Assembly: GCF_000518485.1 (NCBI RefSeq)
Contig: NZ_JADR01000006.1
Span: forward strand, 124,001-188,000
Direction of reading: 5' to 3'
Length of the DNA: 64,000 nt
Origin: Olleya marilimosa CAM030
Lineage (GTDB): Bacteria > Bacteroidota > Bacteroidia > Flavobacteriales > Flavobacteriaceae
Shown: piece by piece, positions 1 to 9,041 of the stretch
Layout of the letters: every line of letters starts with the position of its first letter
How positions within the stretch are numbered: the stretch's first letter is position 1
Notes under the pieces: model-generated
Seen by the model: only the letters and a program-made list of their open reading frames with translations
Told to the model about the DNA's origin: nothing
Database searches by the model: none
Translations under genes and position numbers: made by a program

Positions 1-836
1 ATTTTGAAAATGGAAGCGAAGCTTGGATAATTGGTGTAGATGATGCAGCTATTGCTCCTGTAGTTACAAATAGTGGTAATACTTACTACTCTGTAGATGT
101 AGTTACTGCAGGAAATCCATACGATGTAAACTTAAGTCAAAAAGTTGAAATTATCCAAGGTAATACTTATACACTAACATTTGATGCTTGGTCAGATGTA
201 AATAGAGCTATTGTTGCAGGAATTGGTTTAAGCGCAGACCCTTGGTCTAATGATTCTCAATCAGTAGACATTACAACTACTAGCACGACATATTCTTTAA
301 CACTTAGTGCAGCAGATTTTGGAGCTATTGATGCTCGTGTAATCTTTGATTTAGGTGCAGCAGTGGGTATGGTTAATATTGATAATGTGTCTTTAATTAT
401 TGGTACAGGTAACACTGTAGTTAATGGTAATTTTGAAAGTGGAAGTGAGGCTTGGATTATAGGTGTAGATGATGCATCTATTATACCTGTGGTTACAGTT
501 GCAGGTAATACATATTATTCAGTAGATGTTACTACAGCAGGAAATTCTTACGATGTAAATCTTAGTCAAAAACTAGAAATAATTCAAGGTAATACTTACA
601 CACTAACTTTTGATGCTTGGTCAGATGTAGATAGATCAATTATTGCTGGTATTGGTTTAAGTGCAGATCCTTGGTCTAACACTACAGAAACGGTGGATAT
701 TACAACAACAAAAACAACATACACATTGACTTTAGTTGCAACAGATTTTGGAGCTCCTGATGCTCGTGTTCTTTTTGATTTAGGAGCACAAATAGGTATG
801 GTTAATATTGATGACGTGTCTTTATCAAGTAACTAG
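1..836 (+). CDS. Tandem carbohydrate-binding-module protein, C-terminal part (5' end outside window)
   Basis: The reading frame is open from base 3 to the stop at 834-836 and enters from outside the window, so only the C-terminal 277 residues are seen. They form two near-identical units of 143 residues, each starting with an F-E-(N/S)-G-S-E-A-W motif and ending in G-M-V-N-I-D-(N/D)-V-S-L. The pattern of a bound-residue-rich jelly roll ending in IDDVSL is that of CBM4/9-type carbohydrate-binding modules. The gene lies 48 bp upstream of a GH16 glucanase, so a role as a surface glycan-binding protein or a multimodular glycanase tail of a beta-glucan locus is inferred. The catalytic or anchoring part, if any, lies upstream. 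No C-terminal sorting domain is seen after the second module. Confidence 0.7.
   Translation, partial: FENGSEAWIIGVDDAAIAPVVTNSGNTYYSVDVVTAGNPYDVNLSQKVEIIQGNTYTLTFDAWSDVNRAIVAGIGLSADPWSNDSQSVDITTTSTTYSLTLSAADFGAIDARVIFDLGAAVGMVNIDNVSLIIGTGNTVVNGNFESGSEAWIIGVDDASIIPVVTVAGNTYYSVDVTTAGNSYDVNLSQKLEIIQGNTYTLTFDAWSDVDRSIIAGIGLSADPWSNTTETVDITTTKTTYTLTLVATDFGAPDARVLFDLGAQIGMVNIDDVSLSSN
3..836 (+). repeat. Two tandem 429-bp coding repeats (CBM units)
   Basis: The first unit begins at base 3 and the second at base 432, a period of 429 bp or 143 codons. The two are close to identical at protein level with scattered synonymous and conservative changes, which points to an in-frame duplication that has since drifted. 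More copies may lie upstream of the window. Confidence 0.85.
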
Positions 837-884
837 TTATAAATCTATACTTTATTTACAGCAATTAATATTAAAAAATAGAAG

Positions 885-2516
885 ATGAAAAATAGATTTA
901 AAATAATAGCATTTATTCTTGTAACTGCCTTGTTTTCTGGTTGCCAAGAAGAAGACCAAACTTTTGGAAACATAGTTGCACCATCAAATATTGTTATTGT
1001 ACCAGAAATAGTTGGTCAAGATGCAACTAATCCAAATGGAGATGGTAGTGGTGTGGTTAACTTTACAGCAACAGCAGATAATGCATTAAGTTATAAATTC
1101 AGTTTTGGAAATGCAGAGCAAAATGCTCCTTCAGGAGTTACATCATACACGTTTTCAAATTTAGGTGTTAATACATACACAGTAACAGTAGTTGCTTATG
1201 GTACAGGAGGTGTTTCTTCAACAGCTACTATAGATATTGATGTTTTAGCAACTTATGCTCCACCAGCAGATTTATTAAGTGCATTGGTTGGTGATGGTTC
1301 TAAAACGTGGAGAATTAAGTCAGAAAAACAAGCACATTTTGGACTTGGACCAGTGGGTGGTGCTGTTGCAGCAGAATGGTATGCAGCAGGTCCTGGTGAG
1401 AAATCTGCAACAGGTATGTACGATGATCGTTATATTTTTAATGCAGACGGAACATTTACTCATATAGTTAATAGTACGAATGATGATCCTACAGTAGACG
1501 TTACAGGTACTGTTTTTGGAAGAGAACCTTTAATTACAGAGTTAGGTCCACACAGTGAGACTCCTGTTGGTGCAGATATAGAAAATTATCCTTATCAAGA
1601 TTATTCAGAAAACTGGGTAATTACAGCACCTGGTGGAGTAGAAACAATAAACATTACTGGTTTAGGGTTTATTGGATATTATACAGGTGGTGATCATAAA
1701 TATGAAATTTTTAGTCGTGATATTCCAAATGAGTTTACTATTAGAACAACTGATGGTAATAGTGAGTTTGATTGGTGGTTTATAATAACTTCTGAAGAAG
1801 AAGGTGCTACCACAGGATTTGAAACCATTTACACAGATTTACTTTGGTCAGATGAGTTTGATACCAATGGAGCGCCAAACCCAGCAAATTGGACTTACGA
1901 TTTAGGGAATGGAACAGATGGTTGGGGAAACCAAGAAGCACAAACTTACACCAACAATTTAGAGAATGCAGAAGTTATAGACGGAGTATTGAAAATTACT
2001 GCAATATCAACAGGAAGTGGGTATACCTCTGCAAGATTAAAATCAGAAGGTCTTTTTGATTTTACTTATGGACGTGTAGAAGTTAGAGCAAAACTTCCAT
2101 CAGGAGGAGGTACTTGGCCTGCAATTTGGATGCTAGGTTCTAATTATCAGACAAATGTATGGCCAGCTTGTGGAGAAATAGATATTATGGAACATAAAGG
2201 TAACCAGCAAAACACAATACATGGTACGTTACATTATCCAGAAGCTTTTGCAGGTAGTGCAGACGGAAGCACTACAGTAGTTGATGCTGCTTCAGATCAA
2301 TTTCATAATTATACTGTAGAGTGGTCTCCAGATGTTATAAAAATATTGGTAGATGATACAGTATATCATACCTATACAAACACCAGTGCTTCACCTTTTA
2401 ATAGTGATTTTTTCCTAATTCTAAATGTAGCAATGGGAGGAACTTTTGGTGGAGACATAGATCCAGCATTTACACAGTCGTCTATGGAAATTGAATATGT
2501 AAGAGTTTATCAATAA
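885..2516 (+). CDS. GH16 endo-beta-1,3-glucanase (laminarinase) lipoprotein with PKD domain
   Basis: Predicted to cut internal beta-1,3 (or mixed-link) glucan bonds at the cell surface. The 543-residue protein starts with a lipoprotein signal ending at Cys20 (LFSGC), followed by QEED, an acidic stretch like the surface-export signal of Bacteroidota lipoproteins. A PKD-like beta domain spans about residues 55-122. An uncharacterised domain spans about 130-300. The C-terminal GH16 domain runs from about 310 to 543 and holds the catalytic E-I-D-I-M-E motif with Glu431 as nucleophile and Glu436 as acid/base, after a W-P-A-I-W-M-L strand. It is first in a tight set with the GH3 and second GH16 genes, with only 2 bp between its stop and the GH3 start. 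Laminarin as substrate is inferred from family and neighbours. Confidence 0.9.
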   Translation: MKNRFKIIAFILVTALFSGCQEEDQTFGNIVAPSNIVIVPEIVGQDATNPNGDGSGVVNFTATADNALSYKFSFGNAEQNAPSGVTSYTFSNLGVNTYTVTVVAYGTGGVSSTATIDIDVLATYAPPADLLSALVGDGSKTWRIKSEKQAHFGLGPVGGAVAAEWYAAGPGEKSATGMYDDRYIFNADGTFTHIVNSTNDDPTVDVTGTVFGREPLITELGPHSETPVGADIENYPYQDYSENWVITAPGGVETINITGLGFIGYYTGGDHKYEIFSRDIPNEFTIRTTDGNSEFDWWFIITSEEEGATTGFETIYTDLLWSDEFDTNGAPNPANWTYDLGNGTDGWGNQEAQTYTNNLENAEVIDGVLKITAISTGSGYTSARLKSEGLFDFTYGRVEVRAKLPSGGGTWPAIWMLGSNYQTNVWPACGEIDIMEHKGNQQNTIHGTLHYPEAFAGSADGSTTVVDAASDQFHNYTVEWSPDVIKILVDDTVYHTYTNTSASPFNSDFFLILNVAMGGTFGGDIDPAFTQSSMEIEYVRVYQ

Positions 2517-2518
2517 AT

Positions 2519-4819
2519 ATGAAGATAATAAAATATTATGTATTAGTCTTAGCTAGTTTTCTCATTACCTCTTGTAATAATGGTAATGAGAAAAACTTAG
2601 CTTTAAATACGACTACGACCTCTAAAAATTCGGATATCGAAACTAAAGTATCAGATTTGCTAGCAAAGATGACTTTAGAAGAAAAAATAGGTCAAATGAA
2701 CCAGTATAATGGGTTTTGGGATGTAACAGGTCCTGTCCCTGAAAATGGAGACCAAGCAAAAAAATACGAACATTTAAGAAAAGGTTATGTAGGATCAATG
2801 CTTAATGTTAGAGGAGTAAAAGACGTTAGAGCAGTCCAGAAAATTGCAGTAGAAGAGACGCGTTTAGGGATTCCATTAATCATTGGTTTTGATGTGATTC
2901 ATGGTTATGAAACCTTAAGTCCTATTCCATTAGCCGAATCCGCGAGTTGGGATTTAGAAGCTATTAAAAAATCTTCAGAAGTTGCAGCTAAAGAAGCTGC
3001 TGCAGCAGGTATAAATTGGACATTTGCGCCAATGGTAGACATTTCTAGAGATGCACGTTGGGGACGCGTAATGGAAGGTGCAGGAGAAGATACTTATTTA
3101 GGGTCTAAAATTGCAATTGCTAGGGTAAAAGGGTTTCAAAGTGACGACCTATCTTCTCATTTTTCAATTGCAGCATGTGCTAAACACTTTGCAGCTTATG
3201 GGTTTGCAGAGGCTGGACGTGATTACAATACTGCAGATGTAGGGACTTCTACTTTAAATAATATCATTTTACCACCTTTTAAAGCTGCCAAAGAAGCTGG
3301 TGTTAGGACGTTTATGAATTCGTTTAACGAGCTTAATGGTATTCCTGCAACTGGAGATAAATATTTACAACGTGATATTTTAAAAGGAAAATGGGGTTTT
3401 GATGGCTTTATGGTTTCAGATTGGGGTTCAATTACAGAAATGATTGCTCATGGTTATGCTAAAGATGGTAAACAAGCTGCCCAATTAGCAGTTAATGCAG
3501 GTTCTGATATGGATATGGAATCCTATTTATATGTAGAAGAGCTTGCAGGTTTAGTAAACCAAGGTAAAGTAGATATTAAGCTTATTGACGATGCTGTAAG
3601 CCGAATTTTACGCGTGAAATTTGAGTTGGGTTTATTTGATGATCCTTATAAATATTTAAATGAAACTAGAGAAAAGCAAGTCATTGGAAGTCAGGAAATT
3701 CATGATGCAGTTTTAGATATGGCTAAAAAGTCCATTGTACTGCTTAAAAATGAAAATAACCTTTTACCATTACAAAAAGAAGGACAAAAAATAGCAGTCA
3801 TTGGTGCTTTAGCTTCAGATAAAACAAGTCCATTAGGAAGTTGGCGTATAGCTGCTAAGGATAGCACAGCTGTTTCTGTTTTAGAAGGATTAAATCAATA
3901 TTCAGGAAACAAGATTACCTATTCAAAAGGTGCAGATGTCGCTTTAGGTAAAACCGAATTTGCGATTGAAGTAAACATAAACAACACAGATAAAAGTGAG
4001 TTTGCAGAGGCAATTAACAACGCTAAGCAAGCAGATGTTGTAATTATGGTTTTAGGAGAACATGGTTATCAAAGTGGTGAGGGTAGAAGTCGTACAGACT
4101 TAGGCTTACCAGGTGTCCAACAACAGTTACTTGAAGAGGTTTATAAAGTTAACAAAAACATAGTTTTAGTTTTAAACAATGGAAGACCATTAACTATTAC
4201 TTGGGCAGACGATAATATTCCTGCAATTGTAGAAGCATGGCAATTAGGAACACAAAGTGGTAACGCTATTGCTCAAGTATTATATGGCGATTATAATCCA
4301 AGTGGTAAATTACCAATGACTTTTCCAAGACACGTTGGACAAGTTCCAATTTATTACAATTACAAAAGTACAGGTAGGCCTACTTTACCAGGTAAGGACG
4401 TGGTGTTTTGGTCACATTATCAAGACGAAACAAATGATCCATTATATGCTTTTGGCCACGGTTTAAGTTACACGACGTTTGAGTATAGTAACTTAAAAAT
4501 TAGTAATACCTTTTCTAATGATGAAACCATAAAAGTGTCTGTTGATCTAACAAACACAGGTAAATTAAAAGGTAAAGAAGTCGTGCAATTATATTTAAAA
4601 GATGTATTTGCTAGTGTTACAAGACCTGTAAAAGAATTAAAAGGTTTTGAATTAGTTGAATTAAATCCAAATGAAACCAAAACTATTCAATTAGTTTTAA
4701 CTAAAGCAGAACTTGGTTTTTATAATAACCAAGGAGAGTTTAACGTCGAAACTGGAGATTTTGAAGTCTATATTGGAGGAAGTTCTAAAACTGTTTTAAC
4801 AGATACATTTAAGTTATGA
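2519..4819 (+). CDS. GH3 beta-glucosidase lipoprotein (BglX-like)
   Basis: Predicted to release glucose from the non-reducing ends of the oligosaccharides made by the flanking GH16 enzymes. The 766-residue protein has a lipoprotein signal with Cys19 (LITSC). The residues after the cysteine (NNGNEKN) lack a strong acidic run, so a periplasmic location is more likely than the surface. The (alpha/beta)8 domain carries the GH3 nucleophile motif V-S-D-W-G-S with Asp301. It is followed by the alpha/beta sandwich domain with S-G-E-G-R-S-R near residues 520-526 and a C-terminal fibronectin-III-like domain from about 665. Length and domain order fit bacterial BglX-type enzymes. The gene starts 2 bp after the upstream GH16 stop and overlaps the next gene by 4 bp, so the three are translationally coupled. 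Confidence 0.9.
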   Translation: MKIIKYYVLVLASFLITSCNNGNEKNLALNTTTTSKNSDIETKVSDLLAKMTLEEKIGQMNQYNGFWDVTGPVPENGDQAKKYEHLRKGYVGSMLNVRGVKDVRAVQKIAVEETRLGIPLIIGFDVIHGYETLSPIPLAESASWDLEAIKKSSEVAAKEAAAAGINWTFAPMVDISRDARWGRVMEGAGEDTYLGSKIAIARVKGFQSDDLSSHFSIAACAKHFAAYGFAEAGRDYNTADVGTSTLNNIILPPFKAAKEAGVRTFMNSFNELNGIPATGDKYLQRDILKGKWGFDGFMVSDWGSITEMIAHGYAKDGKQAAQLAVNAGSDMDMESYLYVEELAGLVNQGKVDIKLIDDAVSRILRVKFELGLFDDPYKYLNETREKQVIGSQEIHDAVLDMAKKSIVLLKNENNLLPLQKEGQKIAVIGALASDKTSPLGSWRIAAKDSTAVSVLEGLNQYSGNKITYSKGADVALGKTEFAIEVNINNTDKSEFAEAINNAKQADVVIMVLGEHGYQSGEGRSRTDLGLPGVQQQLLEEVYKVNKNIVLVLNNGRPLTITWADDNIPAIVEAWQLGTQSGNAIAQVLYGDYNPSGKLPMTFPRHVGQVPIYYNYKSTGRPTLPGKDVVFWSHYQDETNDPLYAFGHGLSYTTFEYSNLKISNTFSNDETIKVSVDLTNTGKLKGKEVVQLYLKDVFASVTRPVKELKGFELVELNPNETKTIQLVLTKAELGFYNNQGEFNVETGDFEVYIGGSSKTVLTDTFKL

Positions 4820-5613
4820 TTAAAGGATTTAAACTAATATTAGTAGCCTTAATATGCTTTGCTTGTAAAGAAGAACATAAAAATCAAGCTAAGCTAAATA
4901 ATGATAAACCAGCCTTTAGTTTTATTGATCAATTTGATGGGACGCAATTAAACGATGCTAATTGGAATTACGATTTAGGAGATGGTTGTCCAAACTTATG
5001 TGGTTGGGGTAATAATGAAAGACAAATTTATACTAAAGAAAATGTATCTGTAACAGACGGTAATTTAATAATAACAGCTACTAAAGATTCGACTGGATAT
5101 TATTCAGGAAAAATCACAACTAAAGACAAAATTGAATTTCAATATGGTACAGTAGAAGTTAGTGCCAAATTGCCAAAAGGATCAGGATTATGGCCTGCAT
5201 TTTGGATGTTAGGTAATGATATTGATACTAATACTTGGCCTGCTTGCGGTGAAATTGATATTTTAGAATATGTAGGTAAGGCTCCTCATCAAATTCATAC
5301 GACGTTACATACGCCTGACAGTTATGGTAAATCTGTTAATACAAAAATTACAACTATAAAGGATATAGAGGAAGGGTTTCATAATTATAAAACACAATGG
5401 ACTAAAGACTCTATTTCATTTTATATAGATAATAATTTAGTGTACACCTTTTCACCAGAAATTAAAAATGAAAAAACCTGGCCTTTTGACAAGCCCTTTT
5501 ATATCATATTAAACCTTGCAATAGGTGGGAATTTTGGAGGTCCAGAAGTGGATGATTCTATTTTTCCGCAAGAATTTATTATTGATTATGTAAAGGTTTC
5601 AGGTTTAAATTAA
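4816..5613 (+). CDS. GH16 beta-glucanase lipoprotein, single domain
   Basis: A second, compact glucanase of 265 residues. The lipoprotein signal ends in Cys17 (CFAC) and is followed by KEE. The rest is a GH16 domain of usual size with the catalytic motif E-I-D-I-L-E (Glu146, Asp148, Glu151) and the preceding W-P-A-F-W-M-L strand. It resembles the catalytic domain of the 885-2516 enzyme but lacks the PKD and middle domains, so the pair probably divides the work between polymer and shorter oligomers or between surface and periplasm (inference). ATG overlaps the GH3 stop (ATGA), and a terminator follows the gene, so it is the last gene of the operon. Confidence 0.9.
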   Translation: MIKGFKLILVALICFACKEEHKNQAKLNNDKPAFSFIDQFDGTQLNDANWNYDLGDGCPNLCGWGNNERQIYTKENVSVTDGNLIITATKDSTGYYSGKITTKDKIEFQYGTVEVSAKLPKGSGLWPAFWMLGNDIDTNTWPACGEIDILEYVGKAPHQIHTTLHTPDSYGKSVNTKITTIKDIEEGFHNYKTQWTKDSISFYIDNNLVYTFSPEIKNEKTWPFDKPFYIILNLAIGGNFGGPEVDDSIFPQEFIIDYVKVSGLN

Positions 5614-5649
5614 AATAATAGTGGATTGATAGTTTAAATTACCTTAAAC

Positions 5650-5684
5650 AAAAAAAGGATGTCATTATTGATATCCTTTTTTTT
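5650..5684. terminator. Bidirectional intrinsic terminator between GH16 and Reg1
   Basis: Stem GGATGTC / GATATCC (one G-U pair) around ATTATT, flanked by a run of A before and T after the stem. It can end the glucan operon on + and the regulator gene on -. Confidence 0.8.
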
Positions 5685-5701
5685 ATAAATTAATTTTTAT
5701 T

Positions 5702-6379
5702 TTACTCCACACGTTTTAAAGCCTGCTCATCTTCAATTTTTATTTGCTTTCCTTTGGTACTAATAATGCCTTCCTTTTTAAATTGAGATAAAATTCTAAT
5801 AGCACTTTCTGTTGCTGTACCAACAATGCTAGCATAGTCATCTCTAGATAATGTTAAAGCTAAATAACCATCTGCATCATTATCAAATTTGTTTTTAACG
5901 TACAATAAAGTTTCAGCTAAACGTTGCTTTACTGTTTTTTGAGCCATATCCACAAGACTATCATCCGCATCTCTTAAATCTTGAGCCATTCGTTTTAAAA
6001 GATCCATAGAAAAGTTTACATTTTTCTGTAAATCATCTAATATTTCTTGTTTGGGTATAAAACAAATTTGCATATCATTTAAGGCTACAGCAGTTAAATT
6101 AGAACATTCATTACTAACCAAAGAGCGTTGTCCCATCATACCACCTTTTACAGATAATTTGACGACTTGATCTTTACCGTTTTCGCTTAATTTAGTCAGT
6201 TTACAAACGCCTTCTCTAATGCAATAAATACCATTTAATGCTTCACCTTCTCTAAAAATTATGTCACCTTTTTTGACTACTCGTCCAGTTTTACATGCAG
6301 ACACGCGCACTAATTCCTCTCTTGTCAAGGTGTTTAAACTATTAAATTGCCTGACAATACAATGTTCACATTTACTCAT
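5702..6379 (-). CDS. CRP/FNR-family transcription regulator, FNR-like (Reg1)
   Basis: A 225-residue regulator with a cyclic-nucleotide-binding-type beta barrel (about 30-120), a dimer helix and a winged helix-turn-helix (about 165-215). The start at 6379 gives the N-terminus M-S-K-C-E-H-C; an ATG at 6436 is also in frame but would overlap a promoter palindrome. Cysteines sit at 4, 7, 29, 53, 59 and 92; the N-terminal C-x2-C recalls FNR, but an iron-sulfur cluster cannot be proved from sequence. The recognition helix reads T-E-S-A-I-R with Glu191 and Arg195 aligned to CRP Glu181 and Arg185, the residues that read the GA of a TGA core. It is divergent from ccoI and beside the cbb3 operon, so a low-oxygen activator is likely. 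Its own upstream region carries boxes A and B. Confidence 0.85.
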   Translation of the reverse strand: MSKCEHCIVRQFNSLNTLTREELVRVSACKTGRVVKKGDIIFREGEALNGIYCIREGVCKLTKLSENGKDQVVKLSVKGGMMGQRSLVSNECSNLTAVALNDMQICFIPKQEILDDLQKNVNFSMDLLKRMAQDLRDADDSLVDMAQKTVKQRLAETLLYVKNKFDNDADGYLALTLSRDDYASIVGTATESAIRILSQFKKEGIISTKGKQIKIEDEQALKRVE

Positions 6380-6422
6380 ACCTAATTTTGTTGCAGTATA
6401 CCAAAAGTATACAATACCTGAT

Positions 6423-6466
6423 ATGACAAATATCATATATTAATTAATCACAAAATGTAACCTTTG
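6423..6466 (+). promoter_or_regulatory. Box A plus -7 element for ccoI
   Basis: Palindrome ATGACAAATATCAT at 6423-6436, centre 6429.5. The -7-like element AACCTTTG lies at 6459-6466 (one mismatch to TAnnTTTG). The distance from centre to last base is 36.5 bp, the same as at every other box A site here. The -7 element is covered by box B at 6456-6471. Confidence 0.65.
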
Positions 6467-6471
6467 TTACA
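6427..6471 (-). promoter_or_regulatory. Box B plus -7 element for Reg1
   Basis: Palindrome TGTAACCTTTGTTACA at 6456-6471, centre 6463.5. On the minus strand a -7-like element GATATTTG (6434-6427, one mismatch) ends exactly 36.5 bp away. That -7 element lies inside box A at 6423-6436, so the two overlapping promoters cannot be used freely at the same time. Confidence 0.65.
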
Positions 6472-6487
6472 GGTAAATGAGCAAATT

Positions 6488-8860
6488 ATGGAATCAAAAG
6501 TATGTTATCATTGTGGCGATAATTGTACAGATACAACAATACTAATAAAGGATAAACCTTTTTGTTGTCAAGGTTGTAAAACAGTTTATGAAATCTTGTC
6601 TGAAAGTGACTTAACATGTTACTACGACTTACAATCGTCTCCTGGAGCAATACCAAAGGAGATAGAAGGAAAGTATGATTTTTTATCGCAAGATAAAATT
6701 ATAGAGAAGTTAGTCGAGTTTGACGACGGTAAAACTCAAATAGCTACACTTTATATTCCGCATATTCATTGTAGTTCTTGTATATGGATTTTAGAAAATC
6801 TTAATAAATTAAATCCAGCAGTTTCTTTATCTCAAGTCAATTTTGGTAAAAAAACAGTACGAGTTTCTTATAACACCGAAGCTTTTTCGCTTAAACAACT
6901 AGTCCTTCTATTAAGCTCTGTTGGATATGAACCCTACATTAGTTTAGACGATTATAAAACAGGACAAGAAAATGTCAACCGTAGTTTAATTTATAAATTA
7001 GGCGTTGCAGGTTTTGCTTTTGGTAATGTGATGTTTTTATCATTTCCAGAATATTTTGAGGTAAATGAGTTTTGGTTAGAGCAATACAAGCATGTCTTTA
7101 GGTGGATTATGTTTGCGTTTTCATTACCTGTTGTGTTTTATGCAGCTCAAGATTATTTTATTTCGGCTTTTAAAGCTATAAAAACTAAAATATTAAACAT
7201 AGATATTCCAATAGCTTTAGGCGTAGTTGTTCTGTTTTTAAGAAGTACTGCCGAAATTGTTTTTGACATAGGTTCTGGTTTTTTTGATAGTTTAACAGGT
7301 TTAGTTTTCTTTTTATTATTAGGAAAGTTTTTTCAGCAAAAAACCTATTCGTTCTTGTCTTTTGAGCGCGATTACAAGTCGTATTTCCCAATAGCAGTTA
7401 CTAAAATTTTTAATAACGAAGAAGTGCCAGTTCAAGTATATGACATTAAAAAAGGAGATCGATTATTAATAAGAAATCAAGAATTAATTCCGGTTGATGG
7501 TATATTAATTAACGGAAACGCAAGAATCGATTACAGCTTTGTAACAGGTGAGTCCGAAACGGTTAAGAAAAGTTCTGGAGATAAGTTATTTGCAGGCGGT
7601 AAACAAACCTCTGGTGTTATAGAAATGGAAGCCATAAAATCTGTAGAACAAAGTTACTTGACACAATTATGGAGTAACGATGTGTTTAGTAAAAATAAAG
7701 AGGATGGTTTTACAACCCTAACCAATGCGATTAGTAAACGTTTTACAATTGCTGTTTTAAGTATTGCCTTTATAGCTACAGCATATTGGATGTTTATTGA
7801 TAGTAGTAAGGCTTTAAATGTCTTTACAGCAGTCTTAATTATTGCTTGTCCTTGTGCAATTGCTTTAGCAGCTCCTTTTACTTTTGGTAATTTGTTGCGC
7901 ATTTTTGGAAAAAAGAAATTTTACCTTAAAAATGCTTCTGTTTTAGAGCAGTTAGCACATATAGATACTGTTATTTTTGATAAAACGGGAACCATTACGT
8001 CTAATAAAAAAAGTGATGCTAAATATGAAGGTGTACCACTAAGTATAGATGAGGAAGTATTATTGAAAAACACCTTAAGAGGCTCAAACCACCCATTAAG
8101 TAGAGGGTTGTATGATATTTTAAAGGATAATGATATTGTAGCTTTAGATTATTTTGAAGAACATTTAGGACAAGGTATTGAGGCGTCTCATGCGACCCAA
8201 AATATAAAAATAGGTTCGGCTAAATTTGTAGGTTTTAACAACGATAGTGCAGTGTTAAATACAGCAGTACATATTAGTACAAATAAAGGTTACAAAGGAA
8301 AATATACTTTTTATAACAGCTATCGTAAAGGCTTGTCTAAGTTGTTTAATAAACTTAAAAAGCACTTTGATTTGGTCATCTTGTCTGGAGATAATGAAGG
8401 TGAATTAGAAAACCTTAAAAAGCTACTGCCAGCCAAAACTAAAATGCTATTTAATCAAAAGCCAGATGAGAAGTTAGAGTATATTAAATACCATCAATCC
8501 GAAGGTGCAAAAGTACTAATGGTTGGAGACGGTTTAAACGATGCAGGTGCTTTGGCACAAAGTAATGTTGGTATTGCGATTTCAGAAAATGTTAATGTGT
8601 TTTCTCCTGCTTGTGATGCCATTTTGGATGCTACAAAGTTTAACCAACTGTATCAATATATAAAGGCCTCTAAAAGTGCTATAAAGATTATAAAATGGAG
8701 TTTTTTATTATCACTATTCTACAATGTTATTGGTTTGTATTTTGCAGTAACAGGACAGTTAGCTCCAGTAATTGCAGCTATTTTAATGCCTTTAAGCTCG
8801 ATTAGTATAGTCATATTTACGACGTTAGCAACCAATTGGGTTGGACGTAAACTGCAATAA
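6488..8860 (+). CDS. ccoI: Copper-translocating P-type ATPase for cbb3 assembly (CcoI/FixI)
   Basis: Inner-membrane P1B ATPase that moves copper needed for cbb3 oxidase maturation. With the ATG at 6488 it has 790 residues. An N-terminal cysteine-rich metal-binding domain (C-Y-H-C, F-C-C-Q-G-C) is followed by an HMA domain with H-C-S-S-C (Cys95, Cys98). The membrane CPC motif is at 454-456, the phosphorylated Asp498 lies in D-K-T-G-T, and the hinge G-D-G-L-N-D is near the C-terminus. A TTG at 6464 extends the frame by 8 codons but lies inside a promoter palindrome, so the ATG is preferred. The N-terminal domain and the neighbouring cco operon mark it as CcoI rather than a general copper exporter. 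It has its own box A promoter. Confidence 0.93.
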   Translation: MESKVCYHCGDNCTDTTILIKDKPFCCQGCKTVYEILSESDLTCYYDLQSSPGAIPKEIEGKYDFLSQDKIIEKLVEFDDGKTQIATLYIPHIHCSSCIWILENLNKLNPAVSLSQVNFGKKTVRVSYNTEAFSLKQLVLLLSSVGYEPYISLDDYKTGQENVNRSLIYKLGVAGFAFGNVMFLSFPEYFEVNEFWLEQYKHVFRWIMFAFSLPVVFYAAQDYFISAFKAIKTKILNIDIPIALGVVVLFLRSTAEIVFDIGSGFFDSLTGLVFFLLLGKFFQQKTYSFLSFERDYKSYFPIAVTKIFNNEEVPVQVYDIKKGDRLLIRNQELIPVDGILINGNARIDYSFVTGESETVKKSSGDKLFAGGKQTSGVIEMEAIKSVEQSYLTQLWSNDVFSKNKEDGFTTLTNAISKRFTIAVLSIAFIATAYWMFIDSSKALNVFTAVLIIACPCAIALAAPFTFGNLLRIFGKKKFYLKNASVLEQLAHIDTVIFDKTGTITSNKKSDAKYEGVPLSIDEEVLLKNTLRGSNHPLSRGLYDILKDNDIVALDYFEEHLGQGIEASHATQNIKIGSAKFVGFNNDSAVLNTAVHISTNKGYKGKYTFYNSYRKGLSKLFNKLKKHFDLVILSGDNEGELENLKKLLPAKTKMLFNQKPDEKLEYIKYHQSEGAKVLMVGDGLNDAGALAQSNVGIAISENVNVFSPACDAILDATKFNQLYQYIKASKSAIKIIKWSFLLSLFYNVIGLYFAVTGQLAPVIAAILMPLSSISIVIFTTLATNWVGRKLQ

Positions 8861-8977
8861 TTATTCAATATAAATATAGCTTTATATTAAACTTTGTCTG
8901 GTAGATTACAATAGTTTTTGATGTAGCAATATTAACATAATATAATGTTAAAAAAGTTTTTCAAAATTACTGTAAAC

Positions 8978-9021
8978 ATGATAAATGTCATCTTTTAAAC
9001 AAGCCTACTAAATTACTTTTG
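8978..9021 (+). promoter_or_regulatory. Box A plus -7 element for the cbb3 operon
   Basis: ATGATAAATGTCAT at 8978-8991 (centre 8984.5) and a perfect -7 element TACTTTTG at 9014-9021. The spacing is 36.5 bp, which places the box near -41.5 of a start around 9027. The leader before ccoS is about 15 nt. Confidence 0.85.
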
Positions 9022-9041
9022 TAGCATAACTTCTAATAGGT

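Noticed and set aside
6380-6436. Longer N-terminus of Reg1 from the ATG at 6436
   Set aside because: The extra 19 residues are hydrophobic and unlike the family, and the codon overlaps box A; M-S-K-C-E-H-C is the expected start.
6464-6487. TTG start that extends ccoI by eight codons
   Set aside because: It lies inside the box B palindrome and predicted promoter; the ATG at 6488 gives the usual M-E-S-K-x-C-Y-H-C type start.
7654-7902. Minus-strand frame opposite ccoI, and similar antisense frames over dnaN, TolC and the symporter
   Set aside because: Low-complexity antisense shadows of well-supported genes.
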